A program made the translations under genes and the position numbers. The notes beneath the pieces are model-generated. The model was not told the origin of the DNA. It made no database searches and saw only the letters and a list, made by a program, of their open reading frames with translations. Positions 10,767 to 22,219 of a DNA stretch of 64,000 nt are shown piece after piece. How positions within the stretch are numbered: position 1 is the first letter of the stretch; every line of letters starts with the position of its first letter. This DNA comes from Paraphoma chrysanthemicola (Eukaryota; Ascomycota; Dothideomycetes; Pleosporales; Phaeosphaeriaceae), in contig JAGMWG010000015.1 in the NCBI GenBank assembly GCA_020744225.1, forward strand, positions 124,001-188,000. The letters run 5' to 3'.

Positions 10767-11036
10767 ATTGTGTAGATTGGTGTAAATTTCGAGGCATTTT
10801 AGCACGGCGTTGTGGGTACGTAATTTGGACGCGAGCATACGATGCTGCGTTCCGCATATGCATAGCAGGCGTCCAGGGATGATACATAATGGCAATAGAC
10901 GTACCACTGCATTTGGTCCTAGGGACGACACAGTCAAGCCTGGGACCACAGAATCTTTGGGTGTTCTTCCTTCGCCATCATGCGGTCCGACTTTCTATCT
11001 CTTCGTGACATGAGTGTAAAGCTCCTTCCAAATTCT

Positions 11037-11640
11037 GGAATGCCTCCCGAGTTTGATATACCGTCCGAGTTCGAATTACGCCTTGCTACTGAATGCGTTC
11101 CTGATTTGAACACCTACCAAAATTAAGATACTTTCTAAGTTTGGAATACAACCCGAGTTTGAAATACACTCTGAATGTGGATAGCACCCCGAGTTAGAAA
11201 TACGCCCCGGATTTAAGTACCATTTGAGTGTCATATTCGCCCCGAACTATAGTTCCAACTGGGTTTGGCTGTTTTAAGGTTTTACCTTTACTTAAGTCCT
11301 TACTCGCACCAAATGACTTGCCCACGCTAAGTCTTCACTCATATCTGGCTCTTTCCCATCCAGAGATTTCACGATCGTACCCATACCGGAATCGTATTCA
11401 CACCGAGATCGTACCGTACCGAAATGGCACCCACGTCAAAATCTTACATGTACCGACGGTCTACTCACACCGACCTTCTACTCACACCGAATTCCTAATC
11501 ACACCGAGTTCTGCCCCGCACCGACTTTTCAACGTGCTACGAATCCTGCTCCGGCTGAGACCTTACCACCCCGACTTCTAACCGATACCGATTTCTAGCC
11601 CAAACCGACTTCTAACCCCAACCCGAGTCCTTGCAGCCTC
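11037..11640 (+). repeat. Degenerate 17-18 bp tandem repeat array A
   Basis: From 11037 to 11272 about 13 imperfect copies follow one another, with a consensus near GAATACACCCCGAGTTT. From 11380 to 11640 related units of the type CACACCGACTTCTACT continue. The unit length is a multiple of the codon, so long ORFs with six-residue repeats arise by chance. The same unit, reverse-complemented, forms array B at 18835-20090. No coding function is inferred. Confidence 0.75.
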
Positions 11641-12088
11641 ATCCGATAACCCACTTCTTCTAGTACGCTTGTCCGCTCCCGATCCTTCACCTTGCATCTC
11701 ATACCAACAACGCCGAGCGCCTCTCAACACACGCCCAACAGCCCCGTTAACATCTTCCTTCTCTAGATAAGGCCTCCTTTGAATGAGACACACATCACCA
11801 CCGTCCTTCCGCAAATGTCGTCAGATTGACCTCCTTCCGCGCTTGAGTCGAGACAACGCACATCTTGCTGGGCATACCTCTTGCTGAGGAAGAAGGAGAC
11901 ATGTGAGACTGAGGAGTGTAGCGACTGGTAAGCAAGATATTTGAAAGTAAGTGATTGATTGATTATCATTTATGAGCACGTCCGCTACTGCTCATATCTC
12001 TGTTATAGAAGCGACTACTCTGTCGCAACCAAAGAGGAACGAAGTGTATCCATGTACACATCTCATAGTCCGCTAGCGATTGCAGCAT
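11641..12088. other. Intergenic, no gene seen
   Basis: Spacer between repeat array A and the 3' end of the siderophore transporter. Only short ORFs without domains. Confidence 0.45.
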
Positions 12089-13985
12089 CTACAAAAGACC
12101 AAATGTCCTCTGCTTCATGGTGCGAACATCCACGTTCTGCCACAGTGCCACACTAACCCATGTAATGACATACACGCAAGTCGCTGCAATGAGCATGTAA
12201 CGCTGCGTCTGTCCATAGCTCAAGTTGATCGCATCTCGTGTCGGCGTACCAACCGCGTAGCTTGTCTGAACATCGATATCGCCATAAATGCTCGCAAAGC
12301 TCTCAATCGCATCGGCCGGCAAATTCTGCATCAAGCGGACCGGGAAGATACCCGTCCAGATCGCACCGGCAATCGTCGATCCGATGGCCGATCCGATTGC
12401 GATGATCATGCTCTCGACAGCCAGCAGAGCTGGGAAATCCTGCTGCTTAGACACAGCCATGAGGGTAGTTTGCTCCGAGATGACCAACACACCGCCACCA
12501 AACGCGATGAAAATCATGCACATGACAATGTACCCAATGTTCTCATCGGGCTGGCGGAACTTGATCATGAGCCCGACACCCAAGATGGTAAGCGGAACAC
12601 CCCAGAAGAGACTGTACATTTTCAATTTTCCGTAGTACCGTAGACACACGCCGTACACGAGCGAAATGAAGCACGAGCCCATGGTGTAGATATTGGCAAT
12701 GTACGTTGCGTGCGGGACGGACTGATTGAACATGACGCGGAGCAGGGAGTAGAAGTACGAGTCCCAGATGTACCAGCCAATGTACAGCGATCCGGCCATG
12801 GTGTATGTGAAAATGACGGTGCGGTTCTTGAGCAGTGGCCAGGGGATGAAGGTTACGGGCGCACCCCATTTCTCCCATAGACCGAATGCGACGATAAGGA
12901 GGGCACCGAAGATGATGAAGCAGATGATCATTGGCGACCTCCATTCGTCTTTCTGCAGCGAGTAGAGGTTGAAGGACAGGAGGAAGAGTGCGAGACCTGT
13001 GGCCAAGATGAGAAGACCGATGACGTCGAACTCCTTGAGGTAGTACATGACTTTCTGGCCAAAGGGACCACGATCGGTGCGTGCAGGGATCAGACCTTGA
13101 CGACGCGCTTTGGCTTCGTTGAGGTAGAACATTGCGATGAGAGGCGCGCATACAAAGGGTGCGAGGATGGCGAAAATGCCGAAGCACCAGCGCCAGCCAA
13201 TGCCACCAGGCTTGATGACATCGTTGACGGCGTATCCGTAGATCCAGGTGGTGATGAGCCATGGCGATGCAGCATAGCCAACGAAGAAGCCTCGGTTCTT
13301 GAGCTTGGAAGTGTCGGCGATGAACACGGTCATGGAGAAGTCGATGCTGTTATAGCCCGTGTAGAAAAAGGTGTTGGCAGCGCAGTATGTCTTGACGTTG
13401 TTGCAGCTGGCCATGAGGATGAGGCCGAGAATGTAGCATGACACGCCGATGCAAAGGGCGAAAGGCCGGCCCCAGATGTTCATGATCTTCGCGTAGGGGA
13501 GCTTCCAGATACCTGCAACAATGGAGGAGATGACACTCGTCAAAGCAGTGAGCGAGTGTTGCTGGAAGGAGCTGGTGACGTAGGGAGACAATGTGCTGGC
13601 GCTGCTCGACGTGAACGATACAAAGAAGTTGATGAGCCACATGCTGTTTCGTGTTAGAGATATCATGGTACAGATGTCGTAGTGATACTTACAAGATGTA
13701 AGCAAGAATGAGATCCCGCTTCGTCCAGACGTGAGTCGCAGCTTGAACAGCCACAACACCGCTCTCAGCAGTGGTATCGACCTTATTCAGCTCCTCATCA
13801 GAGTCGGACAAGCTGACACCGCTCCTTGGTGTTCCCAGCTTCTCATCAGGGCGCGAGACGTCCATGCTGGTGTGCCCTTGGACGGCAGCAGGTACATCGG
13901 CGACATCCTTGTTATCGAGGTCGTTGGCCTTGGTGCTACCAGACACCAAGGCATTCGAGGTCAATCCCTTGAATGTGAAACCCAT
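12089..13985 (-). CDS. MFS siderophore-iron transporter (SIT/ARN type)
   Basis: Proton symporter that takes up ferri-siderophores. Exons (minus) are 13985-13693 and 13643-12089, with a 49-nt intron (GTAAGT, TCTAACAC branch, AACAG) removed just inside the first membrane segment; the product is 615 residues. The N-terminal 95 residues are hydrophilic and rich in S, D and T. About 14 hydrophobic segments follow, more than the 12 of common MFS sugar carriers and usual for this family. Family-like segments include YTGYNSIDFSMTVFIADTS, GWRWCFGIFAILAP, the central loop EAKARRQGLIP, and ESMIIAIGSAIGSTIAGAIW near the end. Two iron-GATA boxes lie 443-480 bp upstream, so repression by an SreA/Sre1-type factor in iron-replete cells is likely. 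The transported siderophore cannot be predicted. Confidence 0.9.
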
Positions 13986-14427
13986 CGTGAAGCAGTCTCT
14001 ACAAGCAGGGGCAGAGATCTAGAGATTGATAAGATCAAAATCGACCGAGCGACCTGCGTGCTCATATACCCTTCCCAGCGGATCCTCGCACGACCCGCAA
14101 GGCCCACTCTGAAGGGCCCGGTTGTCGGCGCCCGCGATGAGTGGATAAAATCGCGTGCACCGTTGCATTTTGGCAACTGCACCGCGTGTTCTGGTGCGCC
14201 AGGCCGCGTGTGAAAAGGGTAACATTAGTGAAAGTCTCAAGGCACCTGTCCAATTGGACCCTGACAAGCGTTGCCCACACATTGATACCACGCCCGATGC
14301 GGCAAGACGGCCGGCATTAAGCTCACCGAAGCTCGGCCCAGCCGGGTGAAAAATCTTATCTTGAGGATCGCGCGGCATCAGCGGCGTCAGGCGTCCAATG
14401 AGCGCGACGGATGGCGTGAGCGGCGTT

Positions 14428-14436
14428 TTATCAGAT
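14428..14436 (-). promoter_or_regulatory. Iron-responsive GATA box (ATCTGATAA)
   Basis: The + strand reads TTATCAGAT, a perfect match in reverse to ATCWGATAA, the known site of fungal iron repressors of the SreA/SRE/Urbs1/Fep1 type. It lies 443 bp upstream of the siderophore transporter ATG and reads in its direction. Confidence 0.7.
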
Positions 14437-14456
14437 TGAAAAATTTGATCTTATCA

Positions 14457-14465
14457 TTATCTGAT
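14457..14465 (-). promoter_or_regulatory. Second iron-responsive GATA box (ATCAGATAA)
   Basis: The + strand reads TTATCTGAT, again a perfect ATCWGATAA match, 20 bp beyond the first box. Paired boxes are common in iron-regulated fungal promoters. Further GATA cores occur at 14028-14033, 14356-14360 and 14451-14455. Confidence 0.7.
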
Positions 14466-15304
14466 GAAAATGATGAACGCGCAAGGCTGTGCGATGGCTT
14501 GCATACTCTGATCACCTGGTCGTGTTTACTCTGTGCATGCGTGGGTGGATGGCGTGGTCGCAAATGGGCAACTGTTTTGGCAACCCCACTGAAGCTGCGG
14601 ATACTCCGGTGGAAATCCCACGACTTCGTTGCTGGGTCGAATCATGGGTGGAGCTGCAGAAAATCCTTCGAACAAGCATTTCTCCCGCCGTTGCATCTCT
14701 GGGCACTGAATGAACGGCCAAGAGAGACCAACGTTTCTTGGACCCCAACTTAAGCTCTGTGGCGTCGCCATGCTCCAAATTTTGTACTTCGGTGGAGGTT
14801 GTGCATTCCCTGAGCGGCCAATTGGCCTTCATGACTCGCACATGGCCGCAAACTGGCGAGAAGCATGTCAAAAAGCGATGCCGGCTTCCAGATGCAGGCA
14901 ACAGTGGTTCCGACGAAGCGGATCGATGGTGCGTCAGCTCGAGGTTGAATCTTAATTTGCAGAAAGCGCTGCGATTCCAAGTGGAGCATCGAGAATGCTC
15001 GTGCGGATACGTTCGTTCAGCCCAGTGTATTGGATCGTTAAGCGTGGCAAAATTATGGAGCCATATGTCCGAGTCCAATCTTTTCATAATGCTGTGCGGT
15101 GGGAAGCAAAGTTTCATAGCCAATTACAGCGCTAAGGTAAAGCTGTTTCTCTAGGATTGATGCACCCATTACTCTTCATATTTCTAAGCTAAATTATATC
15201 AAGCTTAGTATCTCATAATCAAAGCGTGCAGTTCCTCTTTATCTTAGATTTGCTTAAATCTTTACCTTGGTTAAACAGCGTCGAGGGACCATGCACAGTA
15301 CTCT

Positions 15305-17294
15305 CTACGGCTGCTTTCCAACAATCTCAACAGTAAAGCCCTCCAGGTCTCCCTTCGCGACCCATTTGTCGGCCATCTGCGCAAAGTCTATTGGCCCAGA
15401 ACCCCATGGCACCTTTTTGCCTTCCTGAATGAGCTCTTCGTCCGTCTTCGGTTTCTTCTCTTCGAAAGCACTGGCGGCTTCACCATTGAAGTATCCAGGC
15501 GTGCATGTAGGCATGGCACTGTACCAGAGCGCTCTCTTGGCAACTTCAAGACCATACTTCCTTTCGCCCTCCTTCGACGCTTCGATGATGACTCGTTGAC
15601 CTTGGCCTGCTTGCTTTTGCGCCTGCGTTACAACGCTCGCGATGAGTCGAGCGAGTGTATCCATGGTGGATGTATGATTCCATGTAACCGGACCGCCTCG
15701 AAACACAGAGCCAAAAAAAATTAGGGAAACCAGGCATGGCGATGCCCAAGAGAGTTCCAGAGTCAGGGGAATGCCAGTATTTCTTCATCGTGAGGCCGTC
15801 ACGCCCCTGTACAGTTATGCGCATTTTGTCCGAAAGGTCCTCTTCAGTGGCAAATGTAAAGCCGGTGGCGAGGATAAGGGCATCGACCTCGTATTCAACA
15901 CCATTGTACACAATACCCTTCTCGGTGTACCGATCGATACCTTTGCCGTCCGTGTCAACTAGCGTGACATTTGGCTTGTTGAAAGTCTGAAGATATTCGT
16001 CATGAAAAGAAGGGCGTTTGCACCAGCTGGCGTACCACGCTTTCAGCTTTTCAGCAGTTTCTTTGTCCTTGACGATCTCATCGACGCGGCTTCGCAGTAG
16101 TTGAGTACGCGGAAGATCAAGTGCATGAAGTTCCTTGATGTGTTCTGCAACCTCGTCTGGAGCGATAATCTTCCTATTGGAGCCGAGGAAAGCAGTCCCG
16201 GCCGGGGTGTCCGTCCAGCCGTCGTTTATAATATCGGGGCCACCACCCGTGCTCCAACTGACGTATGCATCAAACACCGATCTCCTTTTCTTCTGCCATC
16301 CTTTCTCACTCGTTATCTTGGCCCACTCGTCGGGATCAGTCTCGATTTGGTTGCGAATCCCCACATGCGTCGGTGTCCTTTGAACAACGTAAACATGTTC
16401 AGCCCACTTACCCAGCTCGGGTCCAATCTGAACAGCAGTTGCACCTGTACCAATAATTGCAACACGCTTTCCCTGGAGCTTTACCAGATCAGGTTTCTCT
16501 GGAGTGCCACCAGTATATGCGTAGTCCCAGCGAGCTGAATGAAACACACGTTTGTTCCGGTAAAGATCATCCCATCCTGGAAGATCAGGCACCTTGGGAT
16601 ATTGGAGAGAAGCGCCGGATGTGAGCACAAACTCGGCGTACACAGTGAGTGTCGTTGACGTTGACGGCTCTCCAACAGTACGTGTCATGGTGACGACCCA
16701 TAGTTTCTTGTCATCATCCCATACCTTGGAAGTGATGCTTGTGCAGAACTGAGCTTGGATTCCGAAGTGGTCAGCGGATCGTTCAATCTGACGCCTGATC
16801 TCATGACCGTATGAGTATTTATGCCGAGGCTGATAACCTGTTTCTTCGAGAAACGGGACATAGCAGTAGCCTTCAACATCGCACATGACTCCTGGATAAC
16901 GGTTATAGTACCTTGTACATTCGTGAGTGGTTGCTTTTGGTCAAAAATGGAAGAGACCCTCATACCAAGTGCCACCATAGCCCCCGGCAGGATCAACGCA
17001 CACAATATCTTTTTTATCGATACCGGCCTCAATCAGTCGCCCCGCAAAGATGACACCATTAATTCCGGCGCCAGTTACGAGGTATTTGATGCTGGCACCA
17101 TCTTTGAGGGGAGTTTGCTTGACTCGAGGGTCATTGTAATCCACCCAAGGGTCCTTGGCAAGCACCTTGAGACCCTCTGAGCGAGAATCGGCATATTGGC
17201 TATTACCAGCCTTATTCAAGCGTTTGCTTCGTTCCTGATCGTACTTGCTGAGCAGTGCTTCGATGGCACCATTCTGGGGCCGAGTTGAGTCCAT
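15305..17294 (-). CDS. Baeyer-Villiger-type flavin monooxygenase, with a 1-nt frameshift at a T8 run
   Basis: FAD- and NADPH-dependent oxygenation of a ketone or similar substrate. Exons (minus) are 17294-16966 and 16911-15305, with a 54-nt intron (GTATGA...TACAAG). Motifs in order: first Rossmann GAGING, FAD region PAGGYGGTWY, VFHSARWDYAYTGG (a variant of the Baeyer-Villiger fingerprint), second Rossmann GTGATAVQIGP, and ALILATGF. The frame is lost within a run of eight T (15713-15720 on the + strand as A). With seven T it continues without a gap (PNFFGSVFRGGPVTWNHTS) to a family-like C-terminus (SAMPTCTPGYFNGE). The corrected length is exactly 645 codons (644 residues). A sequencing slip or a recent slippage mutation would look the same. 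A TATATATTT string lies about 130 bp upstream. Confidence 0.88.
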
Positions 17295-18834
17295 TGAGGT
17301 GGTGAACAGCTTGTGTTTATAGAACAGTTGTTTGGTTGTCCTCCGGGATAAGGAGGTAGGTATAACAAGACGATGATAAGACTATAGAGCACACCCGCAG
17401 CGCAGTTATACTTATATACTTATATATTTCCCCTTCGCTGCTCCAAGGACGGGTGTTGCACGACCGGTCCCGGGCGCTCTGTGAAGACAGGGGCAACTAT
17501 ACCGTGCGCAACGTAGATGTGGCAGGATTCATTAGTGTACAGCGTCTTCTCGTCCAAAGAACACCTAGGGATCTTGGAACAGACCTCACCAATTGCCCTC
17601 GCATCATCCAAACCTACAATGACTTTATTTTTCTCGCAAGAGTCGAATTGTCGCATTACATTAGTTGTGTGTGTCAAGCGAACTGACTAAGCTCATGGTG
17701 TTCGCAGTCGGTGACTGCTCAACGTCACCCCACGGTCCTGTCGGACGTGCTAAGACGCTGTAGACACAGTCAGGGCCAATAATGAGCCGCTATTTCCGCC
17801 CACACAGATCGCAATATGTCCAGCTGCCCTGAATGGCCGTTGAGACATGCGTTGCAGTGCGGAGATGGGGTAAGGGCCGATCCGAAAACGATCGACTGAT
17901 GGAGTTTCTAAACAATCTCGGAACAGCCCGGAAAATCAAACCGCGCATTGTTTCCAGATTCGATTCTCACCTGAGCCAACTGTAGTGTCATGCCAAAGTT
18001 GTGTAGGTGACAAATGTAGCAGATCAGCTAACAGTATTTTAGACACTTCTTGTAACGAGCATTACTTCCAATAAGTTATCTCTTCCCGATCCGGGTTTCA
18101 AGTTCGTAAGCCCCGAATCGCAGTCCCACCTACATTGCTGGGGTCGCATTTCCCCGAAGTTTCCACACCTTAGCATATCTGAAGGCGGGTGTGGCGGGCA
18201 TGTACACTAATCAGACCCATGTACAATTAGTGCCAACAGCCAGTCAGGAACCCAGACCATGGGTAAGCCTTGCGGGCTGCGTAGATGCCAAGGTGTCCGG
18301 CCCACGATGTGGAACCACAGTGCACTTGCATGATGCCATAGGAATGACGCACAGAGGTATCTCAACGTTCCAGCATGCGTAGCGGCCTGGTATATACCCA
18401 CTCTGGACGTTGTGCATCCGCGGCCCTTTCTCGCGCACAAAGCTTTGTTGTTGCCACAACAAGTACTCGTTGGCAATTTCAGTGCAGCTTGGCCTTTCGA
18501 GCAACTTCGAATGTTTGTAACGCCCGCTTCAACCTTTGACTAGCGATAATGCTGATCGCGAGTCGAGATGTGGGGCGATGGAATGTAAAGTATTTGTATG
18601 GCTAGTTCTCTCGAGCACTTTGAGTGCCTCCCATTCTCTTCGCTTGAACAACTTGCAACTACTTACATTACATTGGCGCACCGCATGTTGACTCCCTGGT
18701 GTTGGTGTTGATGTGTTGCTACAACGGCCTTCGCGTATATAAAGTACTCGGCACTTGGATGGCATCGTTAAAAGCCTCTGGCGGTTCAGTGAGTAGGCAG
18801 TGAGCTCAGGCCGCATCGAGAATTCGTTCGATAT
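17295..18834. other. Intergenic, no gene seen
   Basis: About 1.5 kb between the monooxygenase promoter and repeat array B. Only ORFs below 100 codons without domains. Confidence 0.45.
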
Positions 18835-20090
18835 AGATACTCGGTGAAGAACAGAGTCGGTGTGGTCAAAAACTCGGTATGCAATACAAAGTCGGTGCGC
18901 AATGGGTTATCGGTAAGAAAGATTTTCAGTGGCAAATATTCCCGCTGAAAATAGCTTCTCAGGAGAAAAGCTTCCCGGTATGGATAGCTCTTCGGTATGC
19001 AATAGGAAGTCGGTGTGCAGTAGAATCTCGGTATGAATAGATTGTCGGTGTGGGCAAAACATCGGTGTAAGTGGATTCTCGGTATGCAATAGTTCTGCTG
19101 CAACAAATGGTCCCCGTGTATGAACATCCTCAGTGCGGAAAGTGCTTAGAGTGTGTGGGACCTTTCAGTCTGTGTTGAAATGTCAGTGTGTGATACTTCT
19201 CGGTGTGCAAAGGAAAACTCGGCATGGGTTTGCAAGTTAGGTAGACTAACGAATTAGAGACATCGAGTAGCATAGAATCTGCTACATGGCGAGAGACTGC
19301 TCGTCTACGATGAGGAGATCCGATCGCTAGAGCTGTCACGAAGTCGATAAGCAATGATTCTCGGTACGTAAATATTCTCGGTGGGTAAACATTCTTGGTG
19401 CGTAAAGATTCTTAGTGCGCAATTCAAGAGTCGGACTGGAAACTTTCGTAGGGAGCATTACGCGCGAGGTGTTTTCGCTCGCGGCGCGATATTATTGCGG
19501 CTGTGTCAAGACTCGCGCAGTAATGATTTGTGGGCAGCCTTCCTCTCCATGCATTTTTTACCTCGGTAAGGTTTGGAAACTCGGTTTGAATGGTAGGCTG
19601 CGAAGTACATTTACTCTCGGTGCGTATTGTTCTCGGTGTGTATTGTCCTCGGCGTGGACTGATCTCGGTGCGTAGACGACGACTCGGTGTATATCACGAT
19701 TCGGCACGCATTGTTCTCGGGGTGTATACGTGGACTGGGCGTGCATCTCGCAACGCGGTGTAGATACTAGGACTCGGTCCGTATAACAAACATTCGGTGT
19801 GCAACGTGTAATCCGAGAGAGATTATTTTCGGTATGCATTATTCTCGGTGTGAGTTGTTCTCGGTGTGAGTTGTTCTCGATTCCTATGCAGGGACTTGGA
19901 GCGTATGTCATGACATATTATGCGTTTCCAAATCTCGGTGTACAGAGTTGGCTATCTTCGGCGTGGGTTGTCGTCGGTATGGGCTCTTCTCGATATGCGT
20001 CATTCTCGATGCATAAACCAGAACACGGTTTGAATTCAGAATGCGGTGTGGATAATCACGGTGCGTGAAAGAAAGTCGGTGCGCATTGTA
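18835..20090 (-). repeat. Degenerate 17-18 bp tandem repeat array B, inverted relative to array A
   Basis: CGGT cores recur every 16-19 bp, for example at 18842, 18858, 18875, 18892, 18911, 18976, 18993, 19011, 19029, 19046, 19063 and 19080. The array resumes at 19330-19430 and 19560-20090. The unit on the + strand is near TTCTCGGTGTGCAATAG; its reverse complement aligns with the array A unit. Poorly matching stretches near 19250-19330 and 19430-19560 interrupt it. Minus-strand ORFs here read as repeated HTE-type hexapeptides, a by-product of the period. Confidence 0.8.
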
Positions 20091-20341
20091 AAAGTGAAGG
20101 AAGGTTCTCTCGATTAGATGCGGAAGTCGCGCCCCGCAACCACTTTGATTAACTCCAAGCAACCACAACGCGAGACACACATGATCTACAATCTGACACC
20201 GCGATCATTATGCATGTGATATCTCTCATTCATGTGTACGCTGCGAAACAATCGGGTATAAACACAACACCCTCACTCCCAAACCAGAGAGCAAGACCGA
20301 TACGCCAGAACACCACTCGAATGCCTCGCCGACCTTGCCGT

Positions 20342-22219
20342 CTATTGATAAAACCTCCAATTCACCTCTTTGCACTCCCAATCCTTCTTTGTTGCCTCGA
20401 TCCTGTCTAGCATCCAGCCACTACTCCACGGCTCATCCTGCTCGGATGTCTTCTTACCCAGTCGCATGATCTTGCCTAGATGGCATTCTCCGTCACCCAA
20501 CGCCTTGTACCGCCACTGCAAGCAGTCCTCGATCAGCTCACAGCTCTTTTGGCACTTGTCTGAGCTGTCTGCTGCATCTTTGAATGTCTCTGCGAGCTTA
20601 TCCCAGTCAATTTCCGCGGGTTTGTCGTCGCGGCGGTGATTGTGAGATACGGATGGCGGGTCAGCAAATGGCTTTGCGCTCATGGCGACGTTGTTGATGC
20701 GTTCGGATTCCTTTTTCCGATCCTCCTCCTCCTTGTGCTTTCTGCTCCGCTCTTCTTCGTCCTTGAGCTGTTGCTGGCGGCCTTGCGGAGCAACAATCTT
20801 CGTATCTTGGCTGAGGTTGTCCCATTTCTCTTTCTTGGCTGCGAGGTGCGGTTGGACAAAAGACGCGAAAGCGTCGCGAAAGAGGTAGGGCTTGTCCCAT
20901 CCGTGATTGGCTGTCCAATTCTTCTGGTCAAGAAAGATGTCCTCAAGCACATCGGCGCTGATATGATGCCATGATACCGCCGGCGCGCACCAATGCTTCT
21001 TTGTGTAGTCGAGCGAAGCGGGCTGTTCGCCTTGCATGAGCGGCCATGAGGAGTAGAACTCGACATGCGCATCACTTAGTGCTTGTGACAAGGCGAGATC
21101 GCCACAACATCCCTTCCCGAGCTCGACCTCCCACTTGCTGGCATACAGCTCATCGTACGACTTTGCGTAGCGCCTCATCGCGCCTTGCGAAAGCATGATG
21201 CCTGAGCCGCGCTGTGCCAGCTGTATGCTGTTGATGAAGGTGGGCGAGCCGCTGTAGTACGGTATCCGGTAGTCCAGTCGATTTACCCATTGTAGCACAT
21301 TGGTCCAACTCAGGCTCGTATCCGCTTCGATGAAGTAGTAGAACTTGGCATCTGGCTTCAGCTTGTGGGCATTGTAGACCATGGGCAGGAACTTCCACTT
21401 GTCCAGATTCTTAGTCTTCCCAGCATCCGGCTTGTACACAGGGTCTGCATGCATGAGCTGGTACTCGTTGAACTCGTCGTGGACGCGCTTAGTCTCGCCG
21501 CTGATGTTCTCGAGGGCGTTGTACACGGGAATACCGTCAATCTCGCCCTTGTGGTCACTGAAGATTGCAAAGTTGGGCACGCAAGAGAGCAGGCTCTTGA
21601 TCTGCGCGGGAAGCTGTTCGGTGATTTCCACCTTGGACGTCCGCAGAATGACCATGACATTTGGTGCCCCGCGGACCTCGTGGCAGAAGCTGGACTTGTG
21701 TGTGCTGAGAACGGTTTCGGTCGGTGTGCTAGCGAGCATTGTGGCATTGGTCGCATTCACAGCGCTCGGTGATGGAACGACATGTGTGAGCAGCGTCGTA
21801 GGCGGAGCAGAAGCGTCTGAGTCCTGCTTCCCTCCCGCGTTTCCTCCGTCTTTTTGCTTCTGCTCATCCTCCCACCGCCCGCCATCTTCCTCAAACTCTG
21901 CAATCCCTGTCTCCGTTGGTCCAGGCGGAGGTGTTAGGACTGCAGCCTTGGTCGCGTCGTCCCATCTATGATCATCCTCCTCCTCCGGTCGATCTCCATG
22001 TGGCGTTGGCGTGCTAGGTGTCGCGTGCTTCGTGGGGGTAGGGATGAAGGGCGCCGGTATTATTGGCTCCGAATGGACGTTCTTGTGGTCATAGTGGTCT
22101 ATGATGGGTTGCGACGGCGACGGCTGCGCAAATTGTGACGGATACCCGAGCAGCAAGAAGCTCACGAGCGAGAGGCAGAGCACCACAATTGCGACGCGCG
22201 AGGGGGTGAGCATCGGCAT
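20342..22219 (-). CDS. Family 31-like glycosyltransferase, type II Golgi membrane protein
   Basis: A single exon of 625 residues. The start MPMLTPSR leads into one membrane anchor (VAIVVLCLSLVSFLLLGYP), then a Pro- and acid-rich stem to about residue 170. The catalytic region begins near VMVILRTSKVE and contains KWKFLPMVY, the FIEADTSLSW motif in the place of the DxD metal site, YSGSP, and GSGIMLSQGAMRRY, as in fringe-like fungal GT31 proteins. A long charged helical stretch follows (about 480-520). The end has CQKSCELIEDCLQWRY and GECHLG, resembling a PAN/apple-type disulfide domain. Donor and acceptor sugars are unknown. Convergent repeats lie downstream. Confidence 0.82.
   Translation of the reverse strand: MPMLTPSRVAIVVLCLSLVSFLLLGYPSQFAQPSPSQPIIDHYDHKNVHSEPIIPAPFIPTPTKHATPSTPTPHGDRPEEEDDHRWDDATKAAVLTPPPGPTETGIAEFEEDGGRWEDEQKQKDGGNAGGKQDSDASAPPTTLLTHVVPSPSAVNATNATMLASTPTETVLSTHKSSFCHEVRGAPNVMVILRTSKVEITEQLPAQIKSLLSCVPNFAIFSDHKGEIDGIPVYNALENISGETKRVHDEFNEYQLMHADPVYKPDAGKTKNLDKWKFLPMVYNAHKLKPDAKFYYFIEADTSLSWTNVLQWVNRLDYRIPYYSGSPTFINSIQLAQRGSGIMLSQGAMRRYAKSYDELYASKWEVELGKGCCGDLALSQALSDAHVEFYSSWPLMQGEQPASLDYTKKHWCAPAVSWHHISADVLEDIFLDQKNWTANHGWDKPYLFRDAFASFVQPHLAAKKEKWDNLSQDTKIVAPQGRQQQLKDEEERSRKHKEEEDRKKESERINNVAMSAKPFADPPSVSHNHRRDDKPAEIDWDKLAETFKDAADSSDKCQKSCELIEDCLQWRYKALGDGECHLGKIMRLGKKTSEQDEPWSSGWMLDRIEATKKDWECKEVNWRFYQ

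Larger units (their letters stand above)
13986..15304. promoter_or_regulatory. Promoter region of the siderophore transporter and intergenic DNA
   Basis: The left 500 bp form the transporter promoter with clustered GATA cores. The rest (14500-15304) has only overlapping ORFs without domains, including a 203-codon minus-strand ORF that I do not trust. Confidence 0.5.

Noticed and set aside
14512..15123. 203-codon minus-strand ORF
   Set aside because: No domain, overlaps other ORFs in several frames, composition looks random; treated as chance.
15305..17294. Siderophore N-hydroxylase (SidA type) next to the siderophore transporter
   Set aside because: The motifs (HSARWDY, PTCTPGYFNGE) are of the Baeyer-Villiger group, so no siderophore biosynthesis gene is claimed.
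18786..19127. Minus-strand ORF with repeated HTE hexapeptides
   Set aside because: It is the translation of the 17-18 bp repeat; no start context, domain or codon pattern supports a protein.
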